In this document: piece after piece, positions 45,168-51,524 of the stretch
Numbering within the stretch: position 1 is the first letter of the stretch
How the letters are laid out: every line of letters begins with the position of its first letter
NCBI GenBank assembly: GCA_002292285.1
Contig: DBBP01000036.1
Location: forward strand, 1-51,524
Source of the DNA: Proteobacteria bacterium UBA981
GTDB lineage: Bacteria; Pseudomonadota; Gammaproteobacteria; Ga0077536
Length of the DNA stretch: 51,524 bases
Reading direction: 5' to 3'
Position numbers and translations under genes: made by a program
The notes under the pieces: model-generated
Told to the model about the DNA's origin: nothing
The model's database searches: none
The model's input: the letters and a program-made list of their open reading frames with translations, nothing else

Positions 45168-46486
45168 CGACGCTAAGCCGGGGTAAAGACCTCGCTCTGT
45201 TTATTGTCGTTGTGATTGTCGGACTGCTGATTTGGCGCGTCTGGTTCGCGTCTATCGAAGCGCCTCGTGCCGATGCTCTGCGTTACCTTCAATACGCGAC
45301 CAATCTGGTCGAATACGACGTCTTCGGTCTCGACGGCAAAATGGGCCAACCTGCGCCGGGACGGGCAAATACGCCGCTTTATCCGACCTTTCTCGCCGGC
45401 GTATTTACGGCCAACGGCGTCAAACCCGAACAATTGCGCTGCTATCTCCAGCGCGTCGAGCAGTCCTGCAGCGACACCGTCTTGACAGCCGTGTTGGATG
45501 CGCAGCTGGCCATCGTCGCGCTCGCGCTTATCGGGATCTGGCTCTGCGGCTGGATGGTGTTGGGCCGACGGGGTGCCTGGATAGCTGCCCTGATGGCGCT
45601 CGCCTCCGGGCAATTAACCGGGTTTGCGAATCAGCTGCTCACGGAAAATTTTTCGATTCTGTTGTGCAGCGGGTTAACGCTGCTGTTGTTACTGGCGCGC
45701 GACGGACGGACGCGTTGGCAGGGCTTGCTCGGTATTGTGCTTGGCGCGCTGACCCTGAACCGACCCGAGTTCGCGTATCTCGCCTACGCGTTCATTGCGC
45801 TCGCCTGGCTCGCCCTCGCACGGCGCCAAGCGCGTCGCCGCACGTTGCTGCGGGCGGCGGCACTGACCCTCGGATTTGCTCTCCTGTGTGGCCCCTGGAT
45901 GTGGCGCAACGCAAATCATTTCGGCGATCCCGCGTTGACGCAATCCTACGGTGGCCGAATTCTGGCCCAGCGTGTTCGCTACAACCAGATGACCAGTCAG
46001 GAACTGGCGGTTGCCTTCGTTTACTGGCTGCCGAATTTCGGGGACGGCCTCGCCGAACATTTGTTTCCGCCGCAAGCCTACGCCCGACTTGGCTTCGGCC
46101 CCGGCACCTTTTACCGCGGCGGGCTGCCTTACCACGATGCGGTCGCCGCACAGCTTGGCGGCGAACAGGGCGTGACTCGACACCTGCTCATCGACGACGT
46201 CCTTGGTCACCCCGTCAAGCATGCAGCAGTTACGTTCGCGCTCGCCTGGCGCGGGATATTCGTCGGAAAATCATGGGGCCTGTGCGCGCTGATGGCCTTT
46301 CTGATCGCCTTGGTATTGCGCCCGGATGTCCGCCCCGTGCTGGCGCGGTTGAGTTTGCCGGCCTGGTACATGTTGTTCTTCTACGCCGCAGTTTCGGTCA
46401 GCGTGGCGCGCTATGCGGTCTGTTTTGTGCCGATCTTTTCGCTCGCGTTCGCGATCGTGTTCACCCGCCGCCCGAGCATGGCCTGA
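45164..46486 (+). CDS. polytopic GT-C-type glycosyltransferase (PMT/ArnT-like)
   Basis: The protein is 440 aa with ten or more predicted helices. The first extracytoplasmic loop contains RADALRYLQYATNLVEYDVFG and GRANTPLYPTFLAG, the layout of GT39/PMT-2 enzymes that use lipid-linked sugars. Here Asp35-Asp/Arg-type residues (APRADALRY) may be the catalytic loop acid. It probably transfers the sugar loaded by the GT2 upstream. The GTG start overlaps the GT2 stop, and the TGA shares a base with the next ATG. The exact family assignment is moderate. Confidence 0.78.
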   Translation: MTTLSRGKDLALFIVVVIVGLLIWRVWFASIEAPRADALRYLQYATNLVEYDVFGLDGKMGQPAPGRANTPLYPTFLAGVFTANGVKPEQLRCYLQRVEQSCSDTVLTAVLDAQLAIVALALIGIWLCGWMVLGRRGAWIAALMALASGQLTGFANQLLTENFSILLCSGLTLLLLLARDGRTRWQGLLGIVLGALTLNRPEFAYLAYAFIALAWLALARRQARRRTLLRAAALTLGFALLCGPWMWRNANHFGDPALTQSYGGRILAQRVRYNQMTSQELAVAFVYWLPNFGDGLAEHLFPPQAYARLGFGPGTFYRGGLPYHDAVAAQLGGEQGVTRHLLIDDVLGHPVKHAAVTFALAWRGIFVGKSWGLCALMAFLIALVLRPDVRPVLARLSLPAWYMLFFYAAVSVSVARYAVCFVPIFSLAFAIVFTRRPSMA

Positions 46487-47457
46487 TGTCGAAACGCGGC
46501 CGCGTATGGCTGATATCGATTGCGGGAAGCGCCGCACTAATCATGCTATTGCTGACCTTCACCGACGCGGTCACGCTACGCGCACTGTGGGGTGAGTTGC
46601 CGTGGCCGCTGGTGTTAACGGGTTTGTTGGTACTCCAGCTCGAAGGGATTTGCAGCGCCGTCCGCTTGCGCCTTACGGCAGCTCCGGCCAGCACCTTGTT
46701 CGACAATCTGGTCGTCACCGCCTGGTGGGTCGCGGGTCTGATTGTGCTGCCCGCGCGTCTGGGCGAAATTGGTGGGATGCACATGCTTGTACGCCGCCTT
46801 GGCGTTGCCCCCGGCGCGGCGGTCAACAGCTTGCTTGTGCAACGACTTTTTGACGTTCTGATTTTGTTCGTGCTCGGCAGCACTGCGATCGCGGCGCAAA
46901 ACGCACGCCTGAATCCGCATGACTTGTTGCTCGTGCTGACCGTCTGTGCCGCAATCACCGTGGTGCTGATTGCACGTCTGGCAAACGGCTTCGCGCTCCT
47001 GGCGACGCTCATACGACCTTACCGTCGCTCGGCACCTGCGCGTGCTGTTCTGCGGCTTGCTCTCAGCGCCCGACGCGCAGCCATCGCCGTCAGCGGGGCT
47101 GCTGTGCTGGCGCGGATTGGTATCATTACGCTCCTCAAATGGATCAGTAACCTGGCCGCCATCTCAATCATCATTGTTGCAGCGCTCCCGCAGCTACCGT
47201 GGAGCGCCGCGTTTCTGGTCGCGATACTGTTTAATCTGGCGGCGGTTATTCCGCTCCAAACTATCGGTGGCGTCGGGCTCGGCGAAGTGACCTTCGCCGC
47301 TGGTTTGAGCTGGTATGGCATCGATCTCGCGACAGCGGCATCGGCCGCGTTGGTCCTGCGCGCGATGCTGATTGTCGGAACACTGACCTTTTCCGCCGTC
47401 GTGTTGCTATCCGAGCGCCTGATTGCCAGCACGTCGCAAGCGAGCGCGGAACGCTAA
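46486..47457 (+). CDS. UPF0104/LPG-synthase-transmembrane family protein (flippase-like)
   Basis: The 323-aa membrane protein has seven to nine helices. The segment LIVLPARLGEIGGMHMLVRRLGV, then VNSLLVQRLFDVLIL, and near the end the IPLQTIGGVGLGEVTFAAGL loop are the hallmarks of the lysylphosphatidylglycerol synthetase membrane region family (AglD/UPF0104). It lacks a soluble aminoacyl-transferase domain. Such proteins often accompany glycosyltransferases. I start at ATG 46486 (TGATG junction). A longer in-frame reading lies on the GT-C gene and is spurious. Confidence 0.85.
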   Translation: MSKRGRVWLISIAGSAALIMLLLTFTDAVTLRALWGELPWPLVLTGLLVLQLEGICSAVRLRLTAAPASTLFDNLVVTAWWVAGLIVLPARLGEIGGMHMLVRRLGVAPGAAVNSLLVQRLFDVLILFVLGSTAIAAQNARLNPHDLLLVLTVCAAITVVLIARLANGFALLATLIRPYRRSAPARAVLRLALSARRAAIAVSGAAVLARIGIITLLKWISNLAAISIIIVAALPQLPWSAAFLVAILFNLAAVIPLQTIGGVGLGEVTFAAGLSWYGIDLATAASAALVLRAMLIVGTLTFSAVVLLSERLIASTSQASAER

Positions 47458-48152
47458 TGCGCGGCGACAAACAAACCGATGCGTTGTATGCCGATGTGCG
47501 AGGTCGCTTCGGCCACGCTCAAGCCGGCGCGAATGGTTACCGCTACGAAGGCTATTTCCGTCGCGAGCAGGGGGTGGTTCATTCGCTCATGGATCCAGCG
47601 GCGAACGTTGTGCTGGATGCGTGCTGCGGTTCGGGACTGATGTTGCTGCCGCTACTTGAGAAGAATAAAGCGATTTTCGGCATCGATTTTAATGTTGACG
47701 CGTGTCGCTCGGCCGCGCGTAACGGCTTCCCGATTTTGCGCGGCGACGCTTATTCGATGCCCTTGGCCGACGGCTGTATAGACGAAGTCATCAACTGTCA
47801 GTTTTTCAATCAGCAATCATCTGATGGCGTCGCCGCGTTTGCCGACGAGGTAGCCCGCGTGTTGGTACCCGGTGGCCGCGTGATTCTGGTGTGGCGCAAC
47901 GCCAATGCTTTGATTCACCGTACCGCGCACTATCTTCTGACCATCGCCGATCACTGGCGCGGACAACCGGAGTTTCCGCAGGAAACACATTCCTTCGGCG
48001 ACGTTGAAGCACATCTTAAGCGTGCCGGCCTTGCCGTGCGTCATCGTGAAGTGGCGTGCGCACCACTGGCTTGGCGCAGTGACCGGATTGAGGGCATCGC
48101 GGCGCAAGTGATTGGTGCGTCTTGCGTTCTCGTGGCGCAGAAAGCGCCCTGA
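47457..48152 (+). CDS. class I SAM-dependent methyltransferase
   Basis: The 231-aa protein has motif I VLDACCGSGLMLL, the acidic loop IFGIDFNVDACRSA, motif II-like GDAYSMPLADGCIDEVINCQ and the post-motif VLVPGGRVILVWRN. This is the methyltransferase-11 type. The ATG shares its A with the stop of the previous gene (TAATG). In this context it may methylate a glycan or lipid intermediate, which is inference. It ends 20 bases before the FemAB-like gene. Confidence 0.9.
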   Translation: MRGDKQTDALYADVRGRFGHAQAGANGYRYEGYFRREQGVVHSLMDPAANVVLDACCGSGLMLLPLLEKNKAIFGIDFNVDACRSAARNGFPILRGDAYSMPLADGCIDEVINCQFFNQQSSDGVAAFADEVARVLVPGGRVILVWRNANALIHRTAHYLLTIADHWRGQPEFPQETHSFGDVEAHLKRAGLAVRHREVACAPLAWRSDRIEGIAAQVIGASCVLVAQKAP

Positions 48153-48172
48153 ACAATGTCTGCGCGAGACCG

Positions 48173-49204
48173 ATGAGCAAACTCAATATTCGCATTCTGG
48201 AACGCTTTCCCGATCCAGCCTGGAACGACTATGTCGACAGCCACGCCGACGGTAGTTTTTTTCATCTGAGCGAATGGGCTGCCATTTATGCCGGACTAGG
48301 TTGGACGCAACCGTGTTATCTGGTCGCCGAACGCGCCGGACAAATCGTCGGCGTAATGCCGCTGGCGACAGTGCGTTGGGGGATCGGCAGCAGTGCGCTG
48401 GTGTCCGCGCCCTTTTGTGTGCTGGCAGGTGCGATTGCTGACGAACAAAGCGTGCGGCGTGCGCTGGAACAGGCCGCGACTGAACACGGACGCCGCGGTG
48501 GCGCCGATTTTCTCGAAGTCCGCCAGACCAGCGGTCCGCACCCGGACTGGCATGCTCACGAAGGTTTCGTGTCATTCAGTCGCGAATTGGCAGCTGACGA
48601 AGCAGAGAATCTCAAGGCGGTGCCGAAACGACGGCGGGCCATGATCCGCAAAGGCGAGGCGGCCGGGTTGAGCGTCTGCAACGACTTCGGCTTAAGCGAT
48701 TTTTACGCGCTCTACGCGCTGAGTATGCGAAATCTCGGTACGCCCGTGTACGGTCGCAACTTATTCGAATTGTTGTGGCGGCACTTCGAGTCGCGCATCG
48801 GTTTGCTCGCGGTGACCGATGCCACGGAACCGGTCGCGGGGATCATGAGCTTTTACTACAAAGGGCGCGCGATGCCCTATTACACGGGTGCGCTGCCACG
48901 TGCGCGGCAGCTCGCCGGCCCTGATTTTCTATATTGGACGCTCATGCGGGACGCAGTCGAGCGTGGTTGTCATGTTTTCGATTTCGGACGCAGCATCGCC
49001 GGTTCTGGTGCCGCCGAGTTGAAGAAAAACTGGGGCTTTACACCCGTCCCCCTGGACTACCAGCTGATGCCGCTTGATGGTGGCGTCGTCGCGCCCCTCG
49101 ATCCGGATAGTGCGTTGAATAGTTTTGCTCGTCGAACCTGGGCAAAGTTACCGTTGGCGGTGGCGAACCGACTCGGTCCACTCGTTTCGCGACGCTTGTA
49201 CTGA
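48173..49204 (+). CDS. FemAB/GNAT-like family protein (XrtA/PEP-CTERM-associated type)
   Basis: The 343-aa protein starts MSKLNIRILERFPDPAWNDYV, with the FHLSEWAAIYAGLGW segment and VPKRRRAMIRKGEAAGLSV. It later has YKGRAMPYYTGALPRARQLAG and FDFGRSIAGSGAAELKKNWGF. This is the pattern of FemAB-related acyl/peptidyl transferases found with XrtA (exosortase) systems. No exosortase or PEP-CTERM protein is in the window. I choose ATG 48173. It ends exactly where the converging deacetylase gene ends (stops at 49202-49204 and 49205-49207), so there is no spacer for a terminator. Confidence 0.86.
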   Translation: MSKLNIRILERFPDPAWNDYVDSHADGSFFHLSEWAAIYAGLGWTQPCYLVAERAGQIVGVMPLATVRWGIGSSALVSAPFCVLAGAIADEQSVRRALEQAATEHGRRGGADFLEVRQTSGPHPDWHAHEGFVSFSRELAADEAENLKAVPKRRRAMIRKGEAAGLSVCNDFGLSDFYALYALSMRNLGTPVYGRNLFELLWRHFESRIGLLAVTDATEPVAGIMSFYYKGRAMPYYTGALPRARQLAGPDFLYWTLMRDAVERGCHVFDFGRSIAGSGAAELKKNWGFTPVPLDYQLMPLDGGVVAPLDPDSALNSFARRTWAKLPLAVANRLGPLVSRRLY

Positions 49205-50065
49205 TCAATCCTTGTTTGCGGCTGACGGCGCGAAGTGCGCCAGATTGTCTTGCTCGGCCGTTGCGCACAGTTCCGCCAAAGGCAGCCCAGCACGATGCCC
49301 CGCGCCGCTGACTAACGCGTCGAGTCGTTTCAGGGTGTGCCGACGTCGGCGCCACAACAACACACTCATCGGCGCTGTCGTGCCGGGAAAGCGGTAGTAG
49401 GGCTCCTCGGCATCGATGTCGTAGGGATGCAGATAAGTCCAACGCACGGTTCCATCCGCCAGTTTGTTCGACAGGGCGCGAATCACGGCTAATGGCAGAT
49501 AGCGGAGATAGATCCCGCCAAGGAACGGCAGGCTCGCGGGCCCGACTTGTGCCAGCGGTACCGGAAACTCGATCAGTCCGGACGGCCATCGAAAAGTCTC
49601 TTGCGGTGCGCCGGGGTAGCCGTGCAGAGGATGGGCTGCCGGCAGCACGCTGGACGAATAGCGAAAACCACACTCGGTGAGCAAATCCGTCACCCATGCT
49701 GTTGCTGGCGTGAGCGAGAAAACCGGCGCGCGAAATCCGATCACAGCCTTCCCGGTCATCTCCTGCAGCGTTTCGCGGGCGCGGTTAAGTTGAGGTGCGA
49801 GCTGTTTCGCATGTTCGTAAGTTAGCGGCGTATGAGTTGCTGAATGCAAAGCCAATTCGTGGCCGGCGTCGCTCGCGGCGCGAATCAAAGCGCGGCACGG
49901 ATCGACCACATCACCAACGACAAACACGGTCGCACGTATCGAGCGCGCGTCGAGAAACTCAAGAATGCGGGCCCCGTTCTTCTTATAGCGTTGAGCGACG
50001 TCCGTACCGAGACGATGATCTTCCAGATCGAGCGTCACGCTGATGGCCCGTGCAGCGTCTGTCAT
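49205..50065 (-). CDS. polysaccharide deacetylase (NodB domain)
   Basis: The 286-aa protein has the NodB motifs: TLDLEDHR (catalytic Asp13, with Asp16 nearby), LHSATH (metal His74 and His78) and FRAPVFSL (motif 3). WTYLHPYDIDAEEP near the C-terminus recalls the HPWE/DUF3473 segment of XrtA-associated deacetylases. It would remove N-acetyl groups from a surface glycan. ATG 50065 overlaps the stop of the flavin monooxygenase gene by four bases. The upstream in-frame extension is that gene's shadow. Confidence 0.9.
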   Translation of the reverse strand: MTDAARAISVTLDLEDHRLGTDVAQRYKKNGARILEFLDARSIRATVFVVGDVVDPCRALIRAASDAGHELALHSATHTPLTYEHAKQLAPQLNRARETLQEMTGKAVIGFRAPVFSLTPATAWVTDLLTECGFRYSSSVLPAAHPLHGYPGAPQETFRWPSGLIEFPVPLAQVGPASLPFLGGIYLRYLPLAVIRALSNKLADGTVRWTYLHPYDIDAEEPYYRFPGTTAPMSVLLWRRRRHTLKRLDALVSGAGHRAGLPLAELCATAEQDNLAHFAPSAANKD

Positions 50066-51204
50066 GCGCGCGTGTATTTGGCCTGGAAATGGCGTTCGAA
50101 CCAGGTCGCCGGAAACAGGCGCATGCCCAAATCTCGAGCAGATTGTCGCCACCAGGTGCATGGCACATACCAACGGGAGATCTTGCGTGTGCGGTCCTGC
50201 ACATCGATAACGGTTTTCTGTAAATCGGCCTGGTAGGCCGCGAACGCCTGCTGCGCGGGTAAGGCCACCAGGCGCTCGGCAAGGGCGCATGCGCCCGTGA
50301 ATGCCATCGTCGCACCCTGCCCCGAGAGCAGGGTCAGACAATGCGCGGCGTCCCCCACCAATACCGATCGATCCTGAAACCAATTCGCCATGCGCACCTG
50401 CACCAAGGGATCCATATAAAACGCCCCATCGATCGGACAATGCGCGAGTACGGCGGTGGGGATCTCACCGGTGCCGGCAAATGCGTCAAACAGAACTTGC
50501 CGACGTTGCTCTGCAGGCGGTGCTTGCGCCATGGTCGTCGCCCAAACAAACACGGCCGCGAGTCCATTATCCGGCGTGGTGAACATCACCATATAACGGC
50601 CGCGTTCCATGTGCGTCTCGAATTTGTGCGAGAGCCCGGCAATATTGGGCAAGCGAAAGGCCGCGGAGCATAAATCGAGGCGTCGGTGACTAACTTCACG
50701 AGGATCAAACGTCAGGTCGCGCACGACTGAGTGGAGTCCGTCGGCTCCGATCACCACGTCAAAACGTTCGCAGCGACCATCGCTGAAGGTTACCGCCGCG
50801 TCTTGTTCGCCGTGCTCGATGCCTGCAATCGTGGTGCCGAACCTAATCTCGGCCAGATCACGCGCGGTGGTATACAGGATGTCCTGCAAATCGTCGCGCA
50901 TGATTTGAACGACATCCACACCGGTAAACAAACGGTCGTAGTTGAACTCCAGCAGGGTTGTGTGGCCGCGGTGATAGCTGGAGGCAGTGACGCCAACCGA
51001 ACGGCGTCGAATCTCCGGCATCAAGCCGAGTGCTTCCGCGTAACGATAGGAGCGATGGGACAACGAAATAATGTAACCGTCCGCTCGGACGTCAGGTGCC
51101 CGTTCAACCACCACGGCCTTAACGCCGTCGCGGGCCAGCCTGATCGCCGCCGTAAGTCCCGCGATGCCGGCGCCACAGATGAGAATTTTCGGATTAACTT
51201 GCAT
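50062..51204 (-). CDS. FAD-dependent monooxygenase (PHBH/UbiH fold)
   Basis: The 380-aa flavoprotein has the FAD motif ILICGAGIAGLTAAIRLARDG and the DG motif FDVVIGADGLHSVVR. The second FAD motif, SVLVGDAAHCLTLLSGQGAT, completes the group A monooxygenase set. The fold serves aromatic hydroxylases, polyketide tailoring enzymes and geranylgeranyl reductases; the substrate is unknown. I start at ATG 51204 (MQVNPK), since the upstream extension is basic and unsupported. It is co-directional and coupled with the deacetylase (ATGA), an unusual pairing. Confidence 0.87.
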   Translation of the reverse strand: MQVNPKILICGAGIAGLTAAIRLARDGVKAVVVERAPDVRADGYIISLSHRSYRYAEALGLMPEIRRRSVGVTASSYHRGHTTLLEFNYDRLFTGVDVVQIMRDDLQDILYTTARDLAEIRFGTTIAGIEHGEQDAAVTFSDGRCERFDVVIGADGLHSVVRDLTFDPREVSHRRLDLCSAAFRLPNIAGLSHKFETHMERGRYMVMFTTPDNGLAAVFVWATTMAQAPPAEQRRQVLFDAFAGTGEIPTAVLAHCPIDGAFYMDPLVQVRMANWFQDRSVLVGDAAHCLTLLSGQGATMAFTGACALAERLVALPAQQAFAAYQADLQKTVIDVQDRTRKISRWYVPCTWWRQSARDLGMRLFPATWFERHFQAKYTRA

Positions 51205-51445
51205 GGCGGTCGGTTGCGAAATTCGTGTGTTGAATTCGAGGTGGAACAGAAACCGGAAGCTTACGCGAGTTGGCTGCCGCACGCTTTTCAGGTCAATTCA
51301 CTCACCAGGCAGATCAGGGTAGTGAAATCTCGCGGGCGGCGCTGATACGCCATGAATCCTGAGCGCCAGGACTAAGCCGGCAATTGGAAAATCGCCCACA
51401 AGCATCGCGCTCGCCGGGCTAATCCCGCCTAATCCGCAAGACGAT
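51205..51445. other. intergenic region before the terminal tRNA
   Basis: These 241 bases hold the 5' side of the minus-strand monooxygenase unit. No promoter for it was recognised. A 52-codon minus-strand frame (51298-51456) crosses the region and the tRNA promoter, but it lacks a ribosome site and I do not call it. Confidence 0.4.
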
Positions 51446-51475
51446 TTGACAGTCATACAGACAGCCGCCGATAAT
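51446..51475 (+). promoter_or_regulatory. promoter of the terminal tRNA gene
   Basis: A perfect TTGACA at 51446-51451 and GATAAT at 51470-51475 (5/6) are 18 bases apart. The bases after the -10 are GC-rich (CGCCGCCC), the discriminator type linked to stringent control of stable RNA. The start would be near 51482, about 23 bases before the tRNA. Confidence 0.8.
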
Positions 51476-51504
51476 CGCCGCCCTCGTCAACAAGACGACA
51501 CGAC

Positions 51505-51524
51505 GCGCCCGTAGCTCAGCTGGA
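51505..51524 (+). tRNA. tRNA 5' end (partial), probably tRNA-Arg
   Basis: GCGCCCGTAGCTCAGCTGGA is the acceptor 5' strand (GCGCCCG), the TA linker and most of the D-arm. It is cut by the window edge, so the anticodon is not seen. The same 5' sequence is known from tRNA-Arg(CCG) of gammaproteobacteria. Other tRNAs with this acceptor are possible. Confidence 0.8.

Noticed and set aside
45232..46485. Long plus-strand extension in front of the UPF0104 gene
   Set aside because: It lies over the GT-C gene in another frame and is Arg/Ala/Pro-rich, typical of a GC-driven shadow. ATG 46486 at the TGATG junction is preferred.
51298..51456. 52-codon minus-strand frame (MTVKSSCGLGG...) before the terminal tRNA
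   Set aside because: It has no ribosome site and overlaps the tRNA promoter on the other strand. The FAD-motif-like stretch (PIAGLVLALR) is probably chance.

Overview
The window is about 51.5 kb of a gammaproteobacterial chromosome, and most of it is housekeeping DNA. The assignment rests on gene order. One block reads mreBCD-mrdA-rodA-mltB-rlpA-dacC-dat, then ybeD-lipB-lipA. Others are divergent xseA/guaBA, and recA-recX-alaS-lysC-csrA-tRNA-Ser. The species cannot be named from sequence alone. gatCAB implies tRNA-dependent amidation of Asn- and/or Gln-tRNA.

Layout. (1) 1-6550: a more AT-rich island with two divergent transcription units around a shared intergenic region. Leftward: an RpfF-like crotonase (DSF signal synthase family), a membrane fatty-acid desaturase, a 65-aa two-helix membrane protein, and probably a further gene that starts at the window edge. 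Rightward: an acyl carrier protein, a FabF-like ketosynthase and an RND/MMPL-type exporter. Together they look like a set for making and exporting a fatty-acyl product, possibly a DSF-like cis-2-unsaturated fatty acid. This is the best candidate for an undescribed system. (2) 6716-9922: gatCAB on the minus strand. (3) 10187-19587: cell-shape and peptidoglycan genes. The true mreC start appears to be an AUU codon. (4) 19576-21319: a YadGH-type ABC transporter on the minus strand, lying between the dat end and the lipoate genes. (5) 21733-24791: an unannotated 51-aa two-helix membrane protein, ybeD-lipB-lipA and an ElyC-like DUF218 protein. (6) 24803-29358: xseA divergent from guaBA, whose promoter overlaps the xseA start. 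(7) 29385-36496: tadA, pncC, recA, recX (probable CUG start overlapping the recA stop), alaS, lysC, csrA and tRNA-Ser(GCU). (8) 36483-36957: a non-coding stretch with a 30-bp perfect inverted repeat that includes the tRNA 3' end, a decayed second copy and terminators. (9) 36958-41728: a minus-strand operon for a 2-oxoacid:ferredoxin oxidoreductase and a GltD-like ferredoxin-fused flavoprotein. (10) 41865-44048: an HExxH protein, a zinc alcohol dehydrogenase and a VOC protein. (11) 44112-51204: an envelope-glycan region. Five tightly packed plus-strand genes (GT2, GT-C, flippase-like UPF0104, methyltransferase, FemAB-like) face a minus-strand flavin monooxygenase/polysaccharide deacetylase pair. 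(12) 51446-51524: a strong promoter and the 5' end of a tRNA, probably tRNA-Arg.

Two gene starts were moved to non-canonical codons (mreC AUU, recX CUG), because each lies at optimal distance from a strong Shine-Dalgarno sequence and restores the family N-terminus. Several other starts were trimmed to internal codons with better ribosome sites or operon overlaps. No rRNA, CRISPR array, transposase or integrase was seen.
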